Positions 7,286-16,619 of a stretch of 64,000 bases of DNA are shown piece after piece. The DNA lies in contig NZ_CP045920.1 of assembly GCF_009660225.1 (NCBI RefSeq), forward strand, positions 2,554,079-2,618,078, read 5' to 3'. The DNA comes from Pseudactinotalea sp. HY158. GTDB taxonomy: Bacteria > Actinomycetota > Actinomycetes > Actinomycetales > Beutenbergiaceae. A program made the position numbers and the translations under genes. The notes under the pieces were generated by a model. The model worked only from the letters and a program-made list of their open reading frames with translations, was not told the origin of the DNA and did not search any database. Every line of letters starts with the position of its first letter. Within the stretch, counting starts at the first letter, position 1.

Positions 7286-8580
7286 TGGACACCGACACCC
7301 TCGCCAGCTTCGGCCTCGTCGTCCTCTTCGTGATCGTCGGCGGGGTCTTCGCCGCGACCGAGATCGCCCTCGTCTCACTCCGCGACAGTCAGCTCACGCA
7401 ACTGGAACGCCAGGGGGCCCGCGGCGCCCGGGTGGCGGCGGTCGCCCGGAACCCGAACCGCTTCCTCGCCGCGGTGCAGATCGGGGTGACGGTCGCCGGC
7501 TTCTTCAGCGCGGCCTACGGCGGCTCGACCCTCGCCCCCGACCTCGCCCCCTACCTGCAACGCCTCGGCCTGTCGGAGTCCGCCGCGGCCACGACCGCCC
7601 TGCTCGCGATGACCCTGCTCATCGCCTACCTCTCGCTCGTGCTCGGCGAACTGGTGCCCAAGCGCCTCGCCCTGCAGAACTCCGCCGGACTGTCGCTGCT
7701 CGCCACCCCGTCCCTCGACCGGTTCGCCACCGTGATGCGGCCGGTCATCTGGTTGCTGTCGGTCTCGACCAACGCCCTCGTCCGGCTCCTCGGCGGCGAC
7801 CCCGAGGCGACCCGGGAGGAGCTGAGCGAGCGGGAGCTGCGCGACCTCGTGGCCACGCACGACGGGCTCGAGGACGACGAGCGGCAGATCATCCAGGACG
7901 TCCTCGGAGCGGCCCAGACCCTCCTGCGCGAGGCGATGCGGCCACGCACCGACGTCGTCTTCATCGACGCCGACATGCCGCTGCGGGACGCGGCCCCCTG
8001 GGCACGCCGGCAGGGGTTCTCCCGCTATCCGGTCATCGGCGAGGGCTTCGACGACGTCCTCGGCTACCTGCACGCGCGAGACCTGATAGACCTGCGAGTG
8101 GACGAGACCCGCCGCGTCCACGACGTGATCCGGGAGGTGCTCGTGCTGCCGGGGACCAACCGGGTCCTCCCCGCGGTCTCGCAGATGCGCCACGCCGGAA
8201 CCCACCTGGCCGTGGTCGTCGACGAGTACGGCGGCACGGACGGCATCGTCACCCTCGAGGACCTCGTCGAGGAACTGGTCGGCGACATCCGCGACGAGTA
8301 CGACGCCCGGCCGGCGCCGTCGATGCAGGACCCCTCGATCGTGCCGGGAAGTTCGACCCTCGAAGAGTTCGCCGAGGCCACCGGGGTCGAGCTCCCCGAC
8401 GACGGCAGCTACGAGACCGTGGCCGGTTACGTCATCGCCCGGCTGGGCCGGATCGCCGCAGTCGGCGACACGGTGGCGGTCGACGACCACACGCTCGCGG
8501 TGACGCGGATGACCGGCACCCGGATCACCGAGCTCGCGTGGCACCCGGCCGAACCACAGCCCCCCGTGCCACCGGCCTGA
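7285..8580 (+). CDS. CNNM/CorC-HlyC family membrane protein (hemolysin-like divalent-cation transporter)
   Basis: 431 residues. An N-terminal DUF21/CNNM domain with four membrane segments (about 1-200, including FAATEIALVSLRDSQL and LVLGELVPKRLALQ) is followed by a pair of CBS domains (about 210-330, with MRPRTDVVFIDADMPL and VVVDEYGGTDGIVTLEDLVEELVGD, in part) and a C-terminal CorC_HlyC domain (about 345-425). Family members are linked to Mg2+/Co2+ efflux or Na+/Mg2+ exchange in the cytoplasmic membrane; CBS domains usually sense adenine nucleotides. The start overlaps the preceding short leader frame. It converges on the ScyD-like gene, with a hairpin between them. Confidence 0.92.
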   Translation: MDTDTLASFGLVVLFVIVGGVFAATEIALVSLRDSQLTQLERQGARGARVAAVARNPNRFLAAVQIGVTVAGFFSAAYGGSTLAPDLAPYLQRLGLSESAAATTALLAMTLLIAYLSLVLGELVPKRLALQNSAGLSLLATPSLDRFATVMRPVIWLLSVSTNALVRLLGGDPEATREELSERELRDLVATHDGLEDDERQIIQDVLGAAQTLLREAMRPRTDVVFIDADMPLRDAAPWARRQGFSRYPVIGEGFDDVLGYLHARDLIDLRVDETRRVHDVIREVLVLPGTNRVLPAVSQMRHAGTHLAVVVDEYGGTDGIVTLEDLVEELVGDIRDEYDARPAPSMQDPSIVPGSSTLEEFAEATGVELPDDGSYETVAGYVIARLGRIAAVGDTVAVDDHTLAVTRMTGTRITELAWHPAEPQPPVPPA

Positions 8581-8588
8581 CCGGGTGC

Positions 8589-8618
8589 GGGAGGCGCCGT
8601 CCATGATCGACGCCTCCC
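8589..8618. terminator. Hairpin between convergent genes
   Basis: GGGAGGCG (8589-8596) pairs with CGCCTCCC (8611-8618) across a 14-nt loop, between two convergent stop codons only about 50 nt apart. It probably ends both transcripts. Confidence 0.6.
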
Positions 8619-8632
8619 ACGCCCGAGCGGAC

Positions 8633-9964
8633 TCAACGCCCGAGCGGAACCCGCACCACCTCTCCCCCGCCGGGAAGGATGCTGCCGGTCGTCACGTAGG
8701 CCGACCGGCCGTGCAGCGCCACCCCGTACGGCGCGAACAGCCCGCCCGCGACGGTCGTGACCTCGTGCCCACGACGGTGCGAGATCCGCACGAGCGCCCC
8801 GTTCGTGGGCCCGGCCGGTGAGGCGAGCCCGGTCGAGGAGATCTGCACTGCGTACAGGTCGCCGCCCGGGGCGAGCGCCAGGTCGGTCACGTTCGTCAGG
8901 CCGGTCGCGTACGGCACGGCGCGCGCGTCGCGGTGACCGCGGGCCGGGAACACCTGCCAGATCGTCGACCCGCCCTCGGGGAACGGGAAGCCGGTCAGCT
9001 GGCTCACGAAATAGGACCCGTGGGGCCCCGGAACGGCGCTCGTCGGCACGAACTGCATCGGCATCTCGTTGCCCGAATTCGGCGGGAACTCGACCATGAC
9101 GTCGTCGAACGAGGCGACGAGCGAGGTCCGCCCGCGCCGGCCGACGTCGACGACCGTGTTGCCGCCCGCGTCGGCGACCACGTAGCCGCCGCGCACGCGC
9201 TCGACGGACGCCGGGTTGCTGTCCGGGCCGTCGACCGGGTTATGCTCGGCCTCGAATCCGGCGAGGTCGGCGACGGTGCGCCACTGACCGCACTCCCGAG
9301 AGTCGCCGCCGTGACGCCCGTGGCCGCCTTGATGCCCGCGGCCGGCGTGACGCCCGTGGCCGCCCTGGCGCCCGTCCCGCGAACACGAGTGCGAAAGCCG
9401 TCCCTCGACGAGGGAGGCGAATCCCTCGGGCAGCGTCTGGGCGGTGTCGCCGTCCTGGCTCGTGGCCGCCCCCTCGGCGAGCGCGGCCGGCGGGGCGCCG
9501 AGTCCGATGCTCGCCACGTAATGGGATCCGAACACGGCGACGTCGCTCGGGCCCGTGGCGCTGCCGCCCTTGACCACGGGCGCCTGGCCCGGCTGCGCGG
9601 GGGGCAGGTTCGCGGGCGGGGCGAGCGAGGGCAGGCCCGTGACCACCCGGCGCTGCGACCAGTCGCCCCGGTGGTGCGTGATCCGCGTGATCGCACCCGT
9701 GGGCCCGTAGCAGGCGAACACGCCCTCCGACGTCGTGATGCAGGGGCCGTCGCCCCCGACCCCGGACTCCGCGACGTACAGCGCGCCGCCCGGTCCCACG
9801 CTCAGCTGCCGGGGATTGTCGAGCCCGGTGGCGATCACCACGGGATCCGCATCCGGCCCGGGCGGATGCCCGCGCCCGTGTGCTCCCGCCGGGGCCACAC
9901 CCGCCACCGCGGCCAGCAGCACACCCGCCGCAACCGCGATCGACCGAGGAATTCGTCGATTCAT
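8633..9964 (-). CDS. Secreted ScyD/ScyE-family beta-propeller protein
   Basis: 443 residues from the ATG at 9964, which is chosen because GGAAGGAA lies just upstream. Signal peptide at 1-31 (ending APAGAHG). The mature protein is a beta-propeller with repeated strands such as ATGLDNPRQLSVGPGGALYV and YATGLTNVTDLALAPGGDLY, as in the ScyD/ScyE family named after cyanobacterial scytonemin genes; in actinobacteria the role is unknown. An unusual Gly/His/Arg-rich insert (about residues 195-225, GRQGGHGRHAGRGHQGGHG) interrupts one blade and could bind metal. No membrane anchor, so probably released. It stands alone, without related neighbours. Confidence 0.8.
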   Translation of the reverse strand: MNRRIPRSIAVAAGVLLAAVAGVAPAGAHGRGHPPGPDADPVVIATGLDNPRQLSVGPGGALYVAESGVGGDGPCITTSEGVFACYGPTGAITRITHHRGDWSQRRVVTGLPSLAPPANLPPAQPGQAPVVKGGSATGPSDVAVFGSHYVASIGLGAPPAALAEGAATSQDGDTAQTLPEGFASLVEGRLSHSCSRDGRQGGHGRHAGRGHQGGHGRHGGDSRECGQWRTVADLAGFEAEHNPVDGPDSNPASVERVRGGYVVADAGGNTVVDVGRRGRTSLVASFDDVMVEFPPNSGNEMPMQFVPTSAVPGPHGSYFVSQLTGFPFPEGGSTIWQVFPARGHRDARAVPYATGLTNVTDLALAPGGDLYAVQISSTGLASPAGPTNGALVRISHRRGHEVTTVAGGLFAPYGVALHGRSAYVTTGSILPGGGEVVRVPLGR

Positions 9965-10396
9965 TGCCGTTCCTTCCCAGAGACCCGCGCGGCACGTGGC
10001 ACGCCCGGGGCGAACCGAGCCCGCGCCGCCCGGCCGGGCACCTCGCGGGTCGTCTTCGTCAAGAATGGGTCGAGGTGGGCCGTCCGGTCCGGGTGGCCGC
10101 ATCCGACCGACAGGTCATCGTCACGGGTGGACGCGGCAGCCGGGACATCGCGCCGACACGCCCCGGTCGGGGAATGTCGGCACGCGCGGTGGAACGGCGG
10201 CGCGTCGATCGAGGTCAACGCTACTGCCGCCCGGAGCGGGGCGGAAGGCGTCCGCCCGGGTGGGTGCGGCCGGCGGTGCGGGCGATGGCCGGTGGCTGGT
10301 GGGGACGGCGTGAACATCGGGCACGCGGGTGTCTTGTATCGGGCACACGGGGAAACTCGTCGGTGCGGGGCAACGGGAGGCTTCCCCGGAAACGAG
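9965..10396. other. Gene-free stretch upstream of the ScyD-like gene
   Basis: About 430 nt between the ScyD-like start and the terminator palindrome of the sugar operon. It must hold the ScyD-like promoter on the minus strand, but no convincing -35/-10 pair was found; a TTGACG occurs near 10050 without a good -10. No small gene, repeat or RNA structure was recognised apart from the palindrome annotated separately. Confidence 0.5.
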
Positions 10397-10444
10397 CAGG
10401 GTCACATCCCTGGAATCGGATCCGATTCCAGGGATGTGACCCTG
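10397..10444. terminator. Perfect 48-bp palindrome, terminator of the first sugar operon
   Basis: 24-nt arms meet at a central TCGGATCCGA with no spacer (centre 10420/10421). It lies 77 nt beyond the stop of the last gene of the minus-strand sugar operon. The RNA could fold into a 20+ bp hairpin, so termination is the simplest role. A similarly built palindrome follows xylose isomerase at 61.1 kb. Confidence 0.7.
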
Positions 10445-10520
10445 GTCAGCGATAGAACCGCTGTGTGACGCCGAACGACGGCGGCGCCCGGTGTGCCTCA
10501 GCGGGTGGAGCCGGTGCGCC

Positions 10521-11522
10521 TCAGCGGGTGGAGAAGGCGGCGTCGAAGGCCGCATCCGAGGTCTTGAACGAGAGCGAGCGCACGAACTCGAGCGCCTTCG
10601 GTCCGCCCACGAGCCGGTCCATCCCGGCGTCCTCCCACTCGACCGAGAGCGGGCCGTCGTAGCCGATGGCGTTGAGCATGCGGATCGCGTCCTCCCACGG
10701 CACGTCGCCGTGACCGGTCGAGATGAAGTCCCAGCCCCGGCGCGGGTCCGCCCACGGCAGGTGCGATCCGAGCCGGCCGTTGCGCCCGTTGAGGCGCCGC
10801 TTGGAGTCCTTGCAGTGCACGTGGAAGATCTTGTCGCGGAAGTCCCACAGGAACGAGACCGGGTCGAGGTCCTGCCACATGAAGTGGGAGGGGTCCCAGT
10901 TGAGGCCGAACGCCTCCCGGTGCCCGATCGCCTCGAGGGTGCGCTGCGTCGTCCAGTAGTCGTAGGCGATCTCGGAGGGGTGCGGCTCGAGCGCGAACCG
11001 GACACCCTCGGCGTCGAAGACGTCGAGGATCGGGTTCCAGCGGTCGGCGAAGTCCCGGTAGCCGGCCTCGACCAGCTCCTCCGACACCGGCGGGAACATC
11101 GCCACGTACTTCCAGATGGAGCTGCCGGTGAAGCCGCTCACGGTCTTGACGCCGAGCCGGGCCGCGGCCGTCGCCGTCACCTTGAGCTCCTCCGCCGCAC
11201 GCCGGCGCACGCCCTCGGGGTCGCCGTCGCCCCAGATCCGGTCCGGCAGTATGCCCCGGTGACGCTCGTCGATCGGGTCGTCGCAGACGGCCTGACCCTT
11301 GAGGTGGTTGGAGATGGTGAAGACCTGCAGGCCGTTCTTCTCCAGGATGTCGAGGCGGTTGCGCACGTAGGCGTCGTCCTCGGCGGCGCGCCACGGGTCG
11401 AGGTGATCGCCCCAGGAGGCGATCTCGAGGCCGTCGTAGCCCCACTCGCCCGCGAGCCGGGCCACCTCCTCGAACGGCAGGTCGGCCCACTGGCCGGTGA
11501 ACAGCGTGATCGGTCGTGCCAT
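10521..11522 (-). CDS. Sugar phosphate isomerase/epimerase, TIM barrel
   Basis: 333 residues of the AP-endonuclease-2/xylose-isomerase-like superfamily. Recognisable segments: [20 protein letters not shown] (about 23-42), [15 protein letters not shown] (about 120-135), [14 protein letters not shown] with a metal-ligand Glu (about 174-187), [12 protein letters not shown] with Asp/His ligands (about 204-215), HVHCKDSK (about 232) and SVEWED (about 297). Members isomerise or epimerise sugars, or act on 3-keto sugars and inositols. It is the last gene of the operon, 68 nt behind the Gfo/Idh gene, and SD AAAGGA precedes the ATG. The exact substrate cannot be read from the sequence. Confidence 0.88.
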   Translation of the reverse strand: MARPITLFTGQWADLPFEEVARLAGEWGYDGLEIASWGDHLDPWRAAEDDAYVRNRLDILEKNGLQVFTISNHLKGQAVCDDPIDERHRGILPDRIWGDGDPEGVRRRAAEELKVTATAAARLGVKTVSGFTGSSIWKYVAMFPPVSEELVEAGYRDFADRWNPILDVFDAEGVRFALEPHPSEIAYDYWTTQRTLEAIGHREAFGLNWDPSHFMWQDLDPVSFLWDFRDKIFHVHCKDSKRRLNGRNGRLGSHLPWADPRRGWDFISTGHGDVPWEDAIRMLNAIGYDGPLSVEWEDAGMDRLVGGPKALEFVRSLSFKTSDAAFDAAFSTR

Positions 11523-11589
11523 GGATGGCGTCCTTTCTCGTGATGGCGGCGGCGGTGCCGCCGGTGGTTCGTGACCGTGCCCGACGGCG

Positions 11590-12765
11590 TCAGTCGCCCA
11601 CGGCCGTGAAGGCGCCCTGGGCAGTGCTCGAGCGTTCGACGGCGGCCAGGACCTGTTGCACGTGCAGCCCGTCGGCGAAGGACGGCGCGGGGTCGTGCCC
11701 GCCCGCGATCGCCTCGACGAGATCGACGGCCTGGTGGGTGAAGCCGTGTTCGTAGCCGAGACCGTGCCCGGGCGGCCACCAGGCCGCGATGTACGGGTGA
11801 TCCGATTCGGTCACGAGGATCCGCCGGAATCCGCCGTCGCAGGCGGGGGTCGAGGCGTCGTAGTGGTGGAGGATGTTCATCTCCTCGAAGTCGAATGCGA
11901 GCGTTCCCGTGCTGCCCGAGATCTCGAAGCGCATCGCGTTCTTCCGGCCCCAGGCCACGCGGGTCGCCTCGAGCACCGCCGTGCCGCCGCCGCTGAGACG
12001 GGCGGTGAACGCGGCCGCGTCGTCGACCGTGACCCGGCCCCGTCCGGTCCCGGCCGTGCTGCTCAGGCCGTCCGAGCTGCCCGCGGTCGGGCGCTCGTGC
12101 ACGAACGTCTCGAGCATCCCGGAGACCCCGACGTAGCGCTCCCCGGTGACGAACTCGGTCAGGTCGACGATGTGCGCGCCGATGTCGCCGAGCGCCCCGG
12201 AGCCGGCCCGGTCCTTGTCGAGCCGCCACGACAGCGGCGCCTCATCGTCGGCGAGCCAGTCCTGAAGGTACTGGGCGCGCACCTGGCGCACCTGCCCGAT
12301 CCGGCCCTCGGCCACGAGTTGGCGGGCGAGGGCGACCGCGGGCACGCGCCGGTAGGTGAAGCCGACCATCGCCCGGGCGCCGCTCCCGCGGGCGTCCTCG
12401 GCGGCCGCGACCATCGCCTCGGCCTCGGCGACCGAGTTGGCCATCGGCTTCTCCACGAGCACGTGCTTGCCGGCGCGCAATGCCGCCGCGGCGATCTCGG
12501 CGTGCGTATCGCCCGGCGTGCAGATGTCGACGAGGTCGACGTCGTCTCGTTCGACGACGCGGCGCCAGTCGGTCTCCACCTCCGCCCAGCCGAGCCTGCC
12601 GGCCGCCGCCGTGGCCGCCGCCTCGTTCCGTCCGACGAGCAGCCCCATGCGGGGCTCGAGCGGGAGGTCGAAGAACCTCGGGGCCACCCGCCACGCCTGG
12701 GAGTGGGCCCGCCCCATGAAGGCGTATCCGATCATCGCGACATTCAGTCGGCCTTGCTTATTCAA
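11590..12765 (-). CDS. Gfo/Idh/MocA family NAD(P)-dependent oxidoreductase (operon 1)
   Basis: 391 residues. N-terminal Rossmann fold with the nucleotide motif around [17 protein letters not shown] (about 8-24), [16 protein letters not shown] (about 75-90) and [14 protein letters not shown], whose EKP Lys is the family's catalytic residue; the C-terminal alpha/beta domain holds [11 protein letters not shown] (about 192-202, including the active-site His). Such enzymes oxidise sugars or inositols, often at C3. The start is a TTG at 12765 with GAAGGGG 8 nt upstream; the nearby ATG at 12773 is out of frame. Upstream lies the binding-protein gene and a 13-bp hairpin. Confidence 0.88.
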   Translation of the reverse strand: MNKQGRLNVAMIGYAFMGRAHSQAWRVAPRFFDLPLEPRMGLLVGRNEAAATAAAGRLGWAEVETDWRRVVERDDVDLVDICTPGDTHAEIAAAALRAGKHVLVEKPMANSVAEAEAMVAAAEDARGSGARAMVGFTYRRVPAVALARQLVAEGRIGQVRQVRAQYLQDWLADDEAPLSWRLDKDRAGSGALGDIGAHIVDLTEFVTGERYVGVSGMLETFVHERPTAGSSDGLSSTAGTGRGRVTVDDAAAFTARLSGGGTAVLEATRVAWGRKNAMRFEISGSTGTLAFDFEEMNILHHYDASTPACDGGFRRILVTESDHPYIAAWWPPGHGLGYEHGFTHQAVDLVEAIAGGHDPAPSFADGLHVQQVLAAVERSSTAQGAFTAVGD

Positions 12766-12818
12766 TGTGTCATCCCCTTCTGCGGTGGTGCCGGACCCAC
12801 CGGGCCCGGCAACGACGA

Positions 12819-12850
12819 GGCGGCGTGCCGGCCCTTCCCGGCACGCCGCC
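12819..12850 (-). terminator. Intercistronic hairpin behind the binding-protein gene
   Basis: 13-bp perfect stem (12819-12831 with 12838-12850), loop CCCTTC, starting 7 nt past the binding-protein stop. Inside the operon it probably protects or partly terminates the message so that the binding protein is made in excess; a 13-bp hairpin follows the binding-protein gene of the second sugar operon too. Confidence 0.65.
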
Positions 12851-12856
12851 CGCGAC

Positions 12857-13918
12857 TCAGGACTCGAACGCGGCGTCGATGAACTGGTCGACGTTGTCCG
12901 AGGTCACGACCGGGGCGTACAGCTGCACCTTGCGGGGCACCTGCACCTCGGCGAGGTCCGCCATCGCCTTGTCCTGCACGAGCAGTCGCGCGAGGCGCAC
13001 GCCGTCGGCGGCCTGGGTCGCCGGGTAGAGCACCGTGGCCTCGACCACCGAGTCGCCCTCCTGGATGTGACGCATCATGTTCGCCGAGCCGGCACCGCCG
13101 ACGAGGAAGAACTCGTCGCGGTCGGCGGCGTCGATCGCCGAGAGCACGCCGACGCCCTGGTCGTCGTCGTGGTTCCAGATCGCGTCGATCTTCGGGGCGG
13201 CCTGCAGCAGGTTGGAGGTCGACTCCTCCCCGCCCTGGACCGTGAAGTCGGCGGCGACGCGGTTGGAGACCTCGAGGCCGCAGTCGCCGAGGGCGTCCGC
13301 GAAGCCCTGGCTCCGGTCCTGGGTCAGGGGCAGGCTGTCGATCCCGGCGATCTCGGCGATCACCGCGTCGTCCTGGCCGCCGAGGCGCTCACAGATGTAC
13401 TCGCCGGCGCTCACGCCCATGCCGTAGTTGTCGCCGAGCACGGTCACGCGGGAGGCGTTGGAGTCCGAGAACTCGCGGTCGACGTTGATCACCGGGATGC
13501 CCGCGGCCATGGCCTCGAGGGCCACGCCGGTGAGGGCCGCGCCGTCGAAGGGGACCATGACGATCGCGTCGACCCCGTTGTTGATGAAGGTCTGGATCTG
13601 GGTGATCTGCAGGGCGACGTCGTTCGTGCCCTCGGCGACCTGAAGGTCGACGTCCTCGAACTTCGCGGCCTCGGCCTGCGCGAGGGTGGTCATGGCGCCC
13701 ATCCAGCCGTGGTCGGCGGCCGGGGCGGAGAAGCCGATCGTGACCGTGTCACCCGGCTCGTCGTTGCCCGAGGCGGCCGGCGCGGAGTCCGAGCCGGTGT
13801 CGGAGCCGCCCTCACCGGAGGTGTCCTCCGGGGTGTTGCTCACGCAGCCGGCGAGCAGCAGCATGGTGGAGAGTCCGGCGGCGACGGTGAGCCGGCGACG
13901 CGTGATGGTCCGTGACAT
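12857..13918 (-). CDS. Sugar ABC transporter substrate-binding lipoprotein (operon 1)
   Basis: 353 residues from the ATG at 13918, chosen for SD AAGGAGG upstream; in-frame codons further 5' lack one. Lipobox LLLAGC with Cys25, then an acidic Ser/Gly/Asp linker and a periplasmic-binding-protein type 1 fold like RbsB: VTIGFSAPAADHGWMGAM (about 59-76), QIQTFINNGVDAIVMVPFDG (about 105-124), GIPVINVDREF, and IDAIWNHDDDQGVGVLSAI (about 240). It binds a sugar outside the membrane and docks on the permease encoded upstream. It shares the family's hinge pattern; ligand unknown. Confidence 0.92.
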   Translation of the reverse strand: MSRTITRRRLTVAAGLSTMLLLAGCVSNTPEDTSGEGGSDTGSDSAPAASGNDEPGDTVTIGFSAPAADHGWMGAMTTLAQAEAAKFEDVDLQVAEGTNDVALQITQIQTFINNGVDAIVMVPFDGAALTGVALEAMAAGIPVINVDREFSDSNASRVTVLGDNYGMGVSAGEYICERLGGQDDAVIAEIAGIDSLPLTQDRSQGFADALGDCGLEVSNRVAADFTVQGGEESTSNLLQAAPKIDAIWNHDDDQGVGVLSAIDAADRDEFFLVGGAGSANMMRHIQEGDSVVEATVLYPATQAADGVRLARLLVQDKAMADLAEVQVPRKVQLYAPVVTSDNVDQFIDAAFES

Positions 13919-13984
13919 AGGTGTCCTCCTTGACGTAGTGACAGGTGAATCGGGAGCTGATGATGGATGCGGAATCACCGCGGG

Positions 13985-14989
13985 CTAACTCGACCCGCGA
14001 TTGGCGAAGCGCTGCTGCAGGAGCACCGCGATGACGATGATGGCGCCCTTGACGAGCGACTGGGCCGATGTGGACAGGTTGTTCTGGATGAAGACGTTCG
14101 TGAGGGTGGAGAAGATGAGCACGCCCAGGACCGTGCCGAAGATGGTCCCGCGCCCTCCCATGAGCAGCGTGCCGCCGATCACCACGGCGGCGATCGCGTC
14201 CAGCTCGTACATGGTGCCGTTCGTGGACGAGCCGGAGCGGGTGCGCGCAAGCATCGTGATCGCGGCGATCCCGACGGTGGTGCCCGCGAGCGCGTAGAGG
14301 TACATGGTGTGGCGCTTGACCTTGATTCCGGCCAGGCGAGCCGCCTCCGGGTTTCCGCCCACCGCGATGGTGCGTCGGCCGAAGGTCGTGCGGTTGAGCA
14401 GGAACCAGCCGGCGACGGCCACGACGAGGAACATCCACACGATCGCGGGCACGCCCAGGACGTCCGCCCGGAACACGTCGAGGAACGCGTCGTTGTCGAC
14501 GAGCTGGGTGTGGCGGCCGGAGATGATCTCGGCCAGGCCGCGCGCACCGACCATCATGGCCAGCGTCGCGATGAACGCCTCGACCCGGCCGTAGGCGATG
14601 ATGATGCCGTTGACCAGCCCGACTCCGGCGCCCACGAGGACTGCCGTGACGGCGATGACGAACCAGCCGCTGCTGGCGGCCATCGTCTGGGTGGCCAGCG
14701 TCGTCGCCCAGACGGTCGCGAGGCCGAGCATCGAGCCGACCGAGAGGTCGATCCCGCCGCCGGTGATCACGAACGTCATCCCGATGGACATGATGCCGAT
14801 GGTCGCGGCGCTGCTGAGGATGACCATGAGGTTCGCGGAGCTGACGAACTGGTCGCCCGAGGTCACCGCGCCCACGACGCACAAGAGCACGAGGGCGATG
14901 ATGAGGCCGAGGTTGCGCACGAGCCCCGGGCTGCTCCGAACTCGCGCGAGGGGTCCGGCGGACTGGACCGCCGATACGTTCTCGCTCAT
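13985..14989 (-). CDS. Sugar ABC transporter permease, RbsC-like (operon 1)
   Basis: 334 residues with about eight to ten hydrophobic segments and the BPD_transp_2 signatures: GIMSIGMTFVITGGGIDLSVGS (in part, about 64-85), LNRTTFGRRTIAVGGNPEAA (cytoplasmic loop contacting the ATPase, about 200-219), AGIKV, and LDAIAAVVIGGTLLMGGRGT (about 265-284). The start overlaps the ATPase stop (14986-14989). The single permease presumably homodimerises. Confidence 0.92.
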   Translation of the reverse strand: MSENVSAVQSAGPLARVRSSPGLVRNLGLIIALVLLCVVGAVTSGDQFVSSANLMVILSSAATIGIMSIGMTFVITGGGIDLSVGSMLGLATVWATTLATQTMAASSGWFVIAVTAVLVGAGVGLVNGIIIAYGRVEAFIATLAMMVGARGLAEIISGRHTQLVDNDAFLDVFRADVLGVPAIVWMFLVVAVAGWFLLNRTTFGRRTIAVGGNPEAARLAGIKVKRHTMYLYALAGTTVGIAAITMLARTRSGSSTNGTMYELDAIAAVVIGGTLLMGGRGTIFGTVLGVLIFSTLTNVFIQNNLSTSAQSLVKGAIIVIAVLLQQRFANRGSS

Positions 14990-16503
14990 ACGCTGGTTCC
15001 TTCCATGATGAGGTCGAGCACTCCGTGCTCGTCGATCTGATCGGCCGGTCCCTCGTGGACTACGCGGCCGTCGGCGATGACCAGCACCCGGTCCGCCAGG
15101 CCGAGCACCTCCTCGATCTCGCTCGAGACCATGAGGACGGCGGCGCCTTGGGCCGCGAGGGTACGGATAAGGGCGTAGATCTCGGCTCGGGCGCCGACGT
15201 CCACGCCGCGGGTCGGCTCGTCGAGGATGAGGACCTCGCAGCCGTGGACGAGCCAGCGGGCGAGCATCGCCTTCTGCTGGTTGCCGCCAGAGAGGGTCCG
15301 GATCCGCCGGTCCGGATCGCCCGGGGCCAGCTGCAGGGACGCGATCTGTTCGCGGGCGGCGGCGCGCTCGGCGCGCTCCTTGAGGAAGCCGCCGCGGGCG
15401 AAGCGCGCGAAGGTGGACAGCGTGATGTTGCGGTAGACGGGCTCGTCGAGGAGCAGGCCCTGGCTCTTGCGCTCCTCGGGGGCGAGCCCGATGCCGTGCG
15501 CGACGGCGCGCTCCACGGAGCCCCGGCGCAGCGCCTTGCCGTTCACCCGCACCGTGCCGCCGGTCGAGGTGCGCGCGCCGTAGACGCTCTCGACGATCTC
15601 CGAACGGCCGGCCCCGACGAGCCCGGCCAGGCCGACGATCTCCCCGGCGCGGACGGTGAAGGAGACGTGCTCGAAGACCCCGGCGAGTTCGAGGTCCTCG
15701 ACCTCGAGTCGCACCTCGCCGATCTCACCCGTGCGGGCGCCGCCGAAGTCGGCGGCGATGACGCGACCGGTCATGAGTTCGATGAGTTCCGGCGTCGAGG
15801 TCTCGGAGACCTGGAGGCCGCTCGCGACCGTCTTGCCGTCCTTGAGCACGGTGATCCGGTCGCCGATGCGGCGGATCTCCTCGAGTCGGTGGGAGATGTA
15901 GATGACCGCGACGCCTTCGGCGGTCACGGACTCCACCACCGTGAACAGGTTGTCGACCTCCTCGGGGTCGAGCACCGCCGAGGGCTCGTCCATGACGATC
16001 ACGCGGGCGTTGCGCGAGAGTGCCCGCGCCATCGAGACGATCTGGCGGCCGGCGGCGGACAGCTGCCCGACCTCCTGGCCCGGCCGGATCTCCGGATGTC
16101 CGAGCCGCGCGAGGAGCTTCCTCGTTCGGTCGTGGGCCTCGCCCCGGCGGAGCACCCCGCCGCGGGCGAGCTCGTGCCCGAGGAAGATGTTCTCGGCGAC
16201 GCTCAGCCCGTCGACGACGTCGAGCTCCTGGTACATCGTCGCGATCCCGATCTCGAGTGCGACGGAGGGCGAGGCGATCGTGACGTCCTCCCCGTTCCAT
16301 CGCACCTGCCCGGAGTCGAGCTGATGGGCGCCCGCGAGCACCTTGATGAGGGTGGACTTGCCGGCACCGTTCTGGCCGAGGAGGCAGTGCACCTCGCCCG
16401 TACGCACGTCGAAGTCGACCCCGTCGAGCGCCTTGGCACCAGGGAAGTGTTTGATGAGCCCCGTCACGCTCAGGAGCGGTGTGGAGGGGTCTGCTGTGAC
16501 CAT
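14986..16503 (-). CDS. Sugar ABC transporter ATPase, RbsA-like fusion of two cassettes (operon 1)
   Basis: 505 residues, two ABC domains in tandem. Cassette 1: Walker A GQNGAGKST (43-51), signature around LSAAGRQIVSMARAL, Walker B RVIVMDEP. Cassette 2: degenerate Walker A GLVGAGRSE (Arg replaces Lys, normal for the second half of this family), signature LSGGNQQKAMLARW, VLILDEPTRGVDVG. It energises uptake of a monosaccharide-type substrate. Start choice: an ATG at 16503 sits 6 nt after a -10 box and there is no SD, so the mRNA is probably leaderless; an in-frame GTG at 16509 would abut the -10 and is less likely. First gene of the operon, divergent from the ROK regulator. Confidence 0.9.
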   Translation of the reverse strand: MVTADPSTPLLSVTGLIKHFPGAKALDGVDFDVRTGEVHCLLGQNGAGKSTLIKVLAGAHQLDSGQVRWNGEDVTIASPSVALEIGIATMYQELDVVDGLSVAENIFLGHELARGGVLRRGEAHDRTRKLLARLGHPEIRPGQEVGQLSAAGRQIVSMARALSRNARVIVMDEPSAVLDPEEVDNLFTVVESVTAEGVAVIYISHRLEEIRRIGDRITVLKDGKTVASGLQVSETSTPELIELMTGRVIAADFGGARTGEIGEVRLEVEDLELAGVFEHVSFTVRAGEIVGLAGLVGAGRSEIVESVYGARTSTGGTVRVNGKALRRGSVERAVAHGIGLAPEERKSQGLLLDEPVYRNITLSTFARFARGGFLKERAERAAAREQIASLQLAPGDPDRRIRTLSGGNQQKAMLARWLVHGCEVLILDEPTRGVDVGARAEIYALIRTLAAQGAAVLMVSSEIEEVLGLADRVLVIADGRVVHEGPADQIDEHGVLDLIMEGTSV

Positions 16504-16509
16504 AGCCAC

Positions 16510-16546
16510 AGACTAGCGCCACTTATGGAACGAGTCAACCAAAAGT
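16510..16546 (-). promoter_or_regulatory. Promoter plus putative operator of sugar operon 1
   Basis: On the minus strand TTGACT (16533-16538) and TAGTCT (16510-16515) are 17 bp apart, 6 nt before the ATG at 16503. The box GTCAACCAAAAGT (16534-16546 on the plus strand) overlaps the -35; with its flanks it forms CAAC-N5-GTTG. The same 13 bases occur unchanged at the promoter of the second sugar operon (42690-42702). A repressor bound here would block the polymerase. Confidence 0.75.
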
Positions 16547-16619
16547 TGCGCCGTGTCCGAATCGTAACTCGCCGCCCGTTCCTAAAAGCTGGGGCACTTC
16601 GGGGTGGTTAACTTGTCCC

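Noticed and set aside
8633-9964. Functional link between the ScyD/ScyE-like propeller and the ebo cluster through scytonemin
   Set aside because: They are more than 40 kb apart, no scytonemin core genes (ScyA-C) are present, and such propellers are common in actinobacteria.
10397-10444. Palindrome as a replication origin or resolution site
   Set aside because: No neighbouring iterons, dnaA boxes or recombinase; its position after an operon fits termination.
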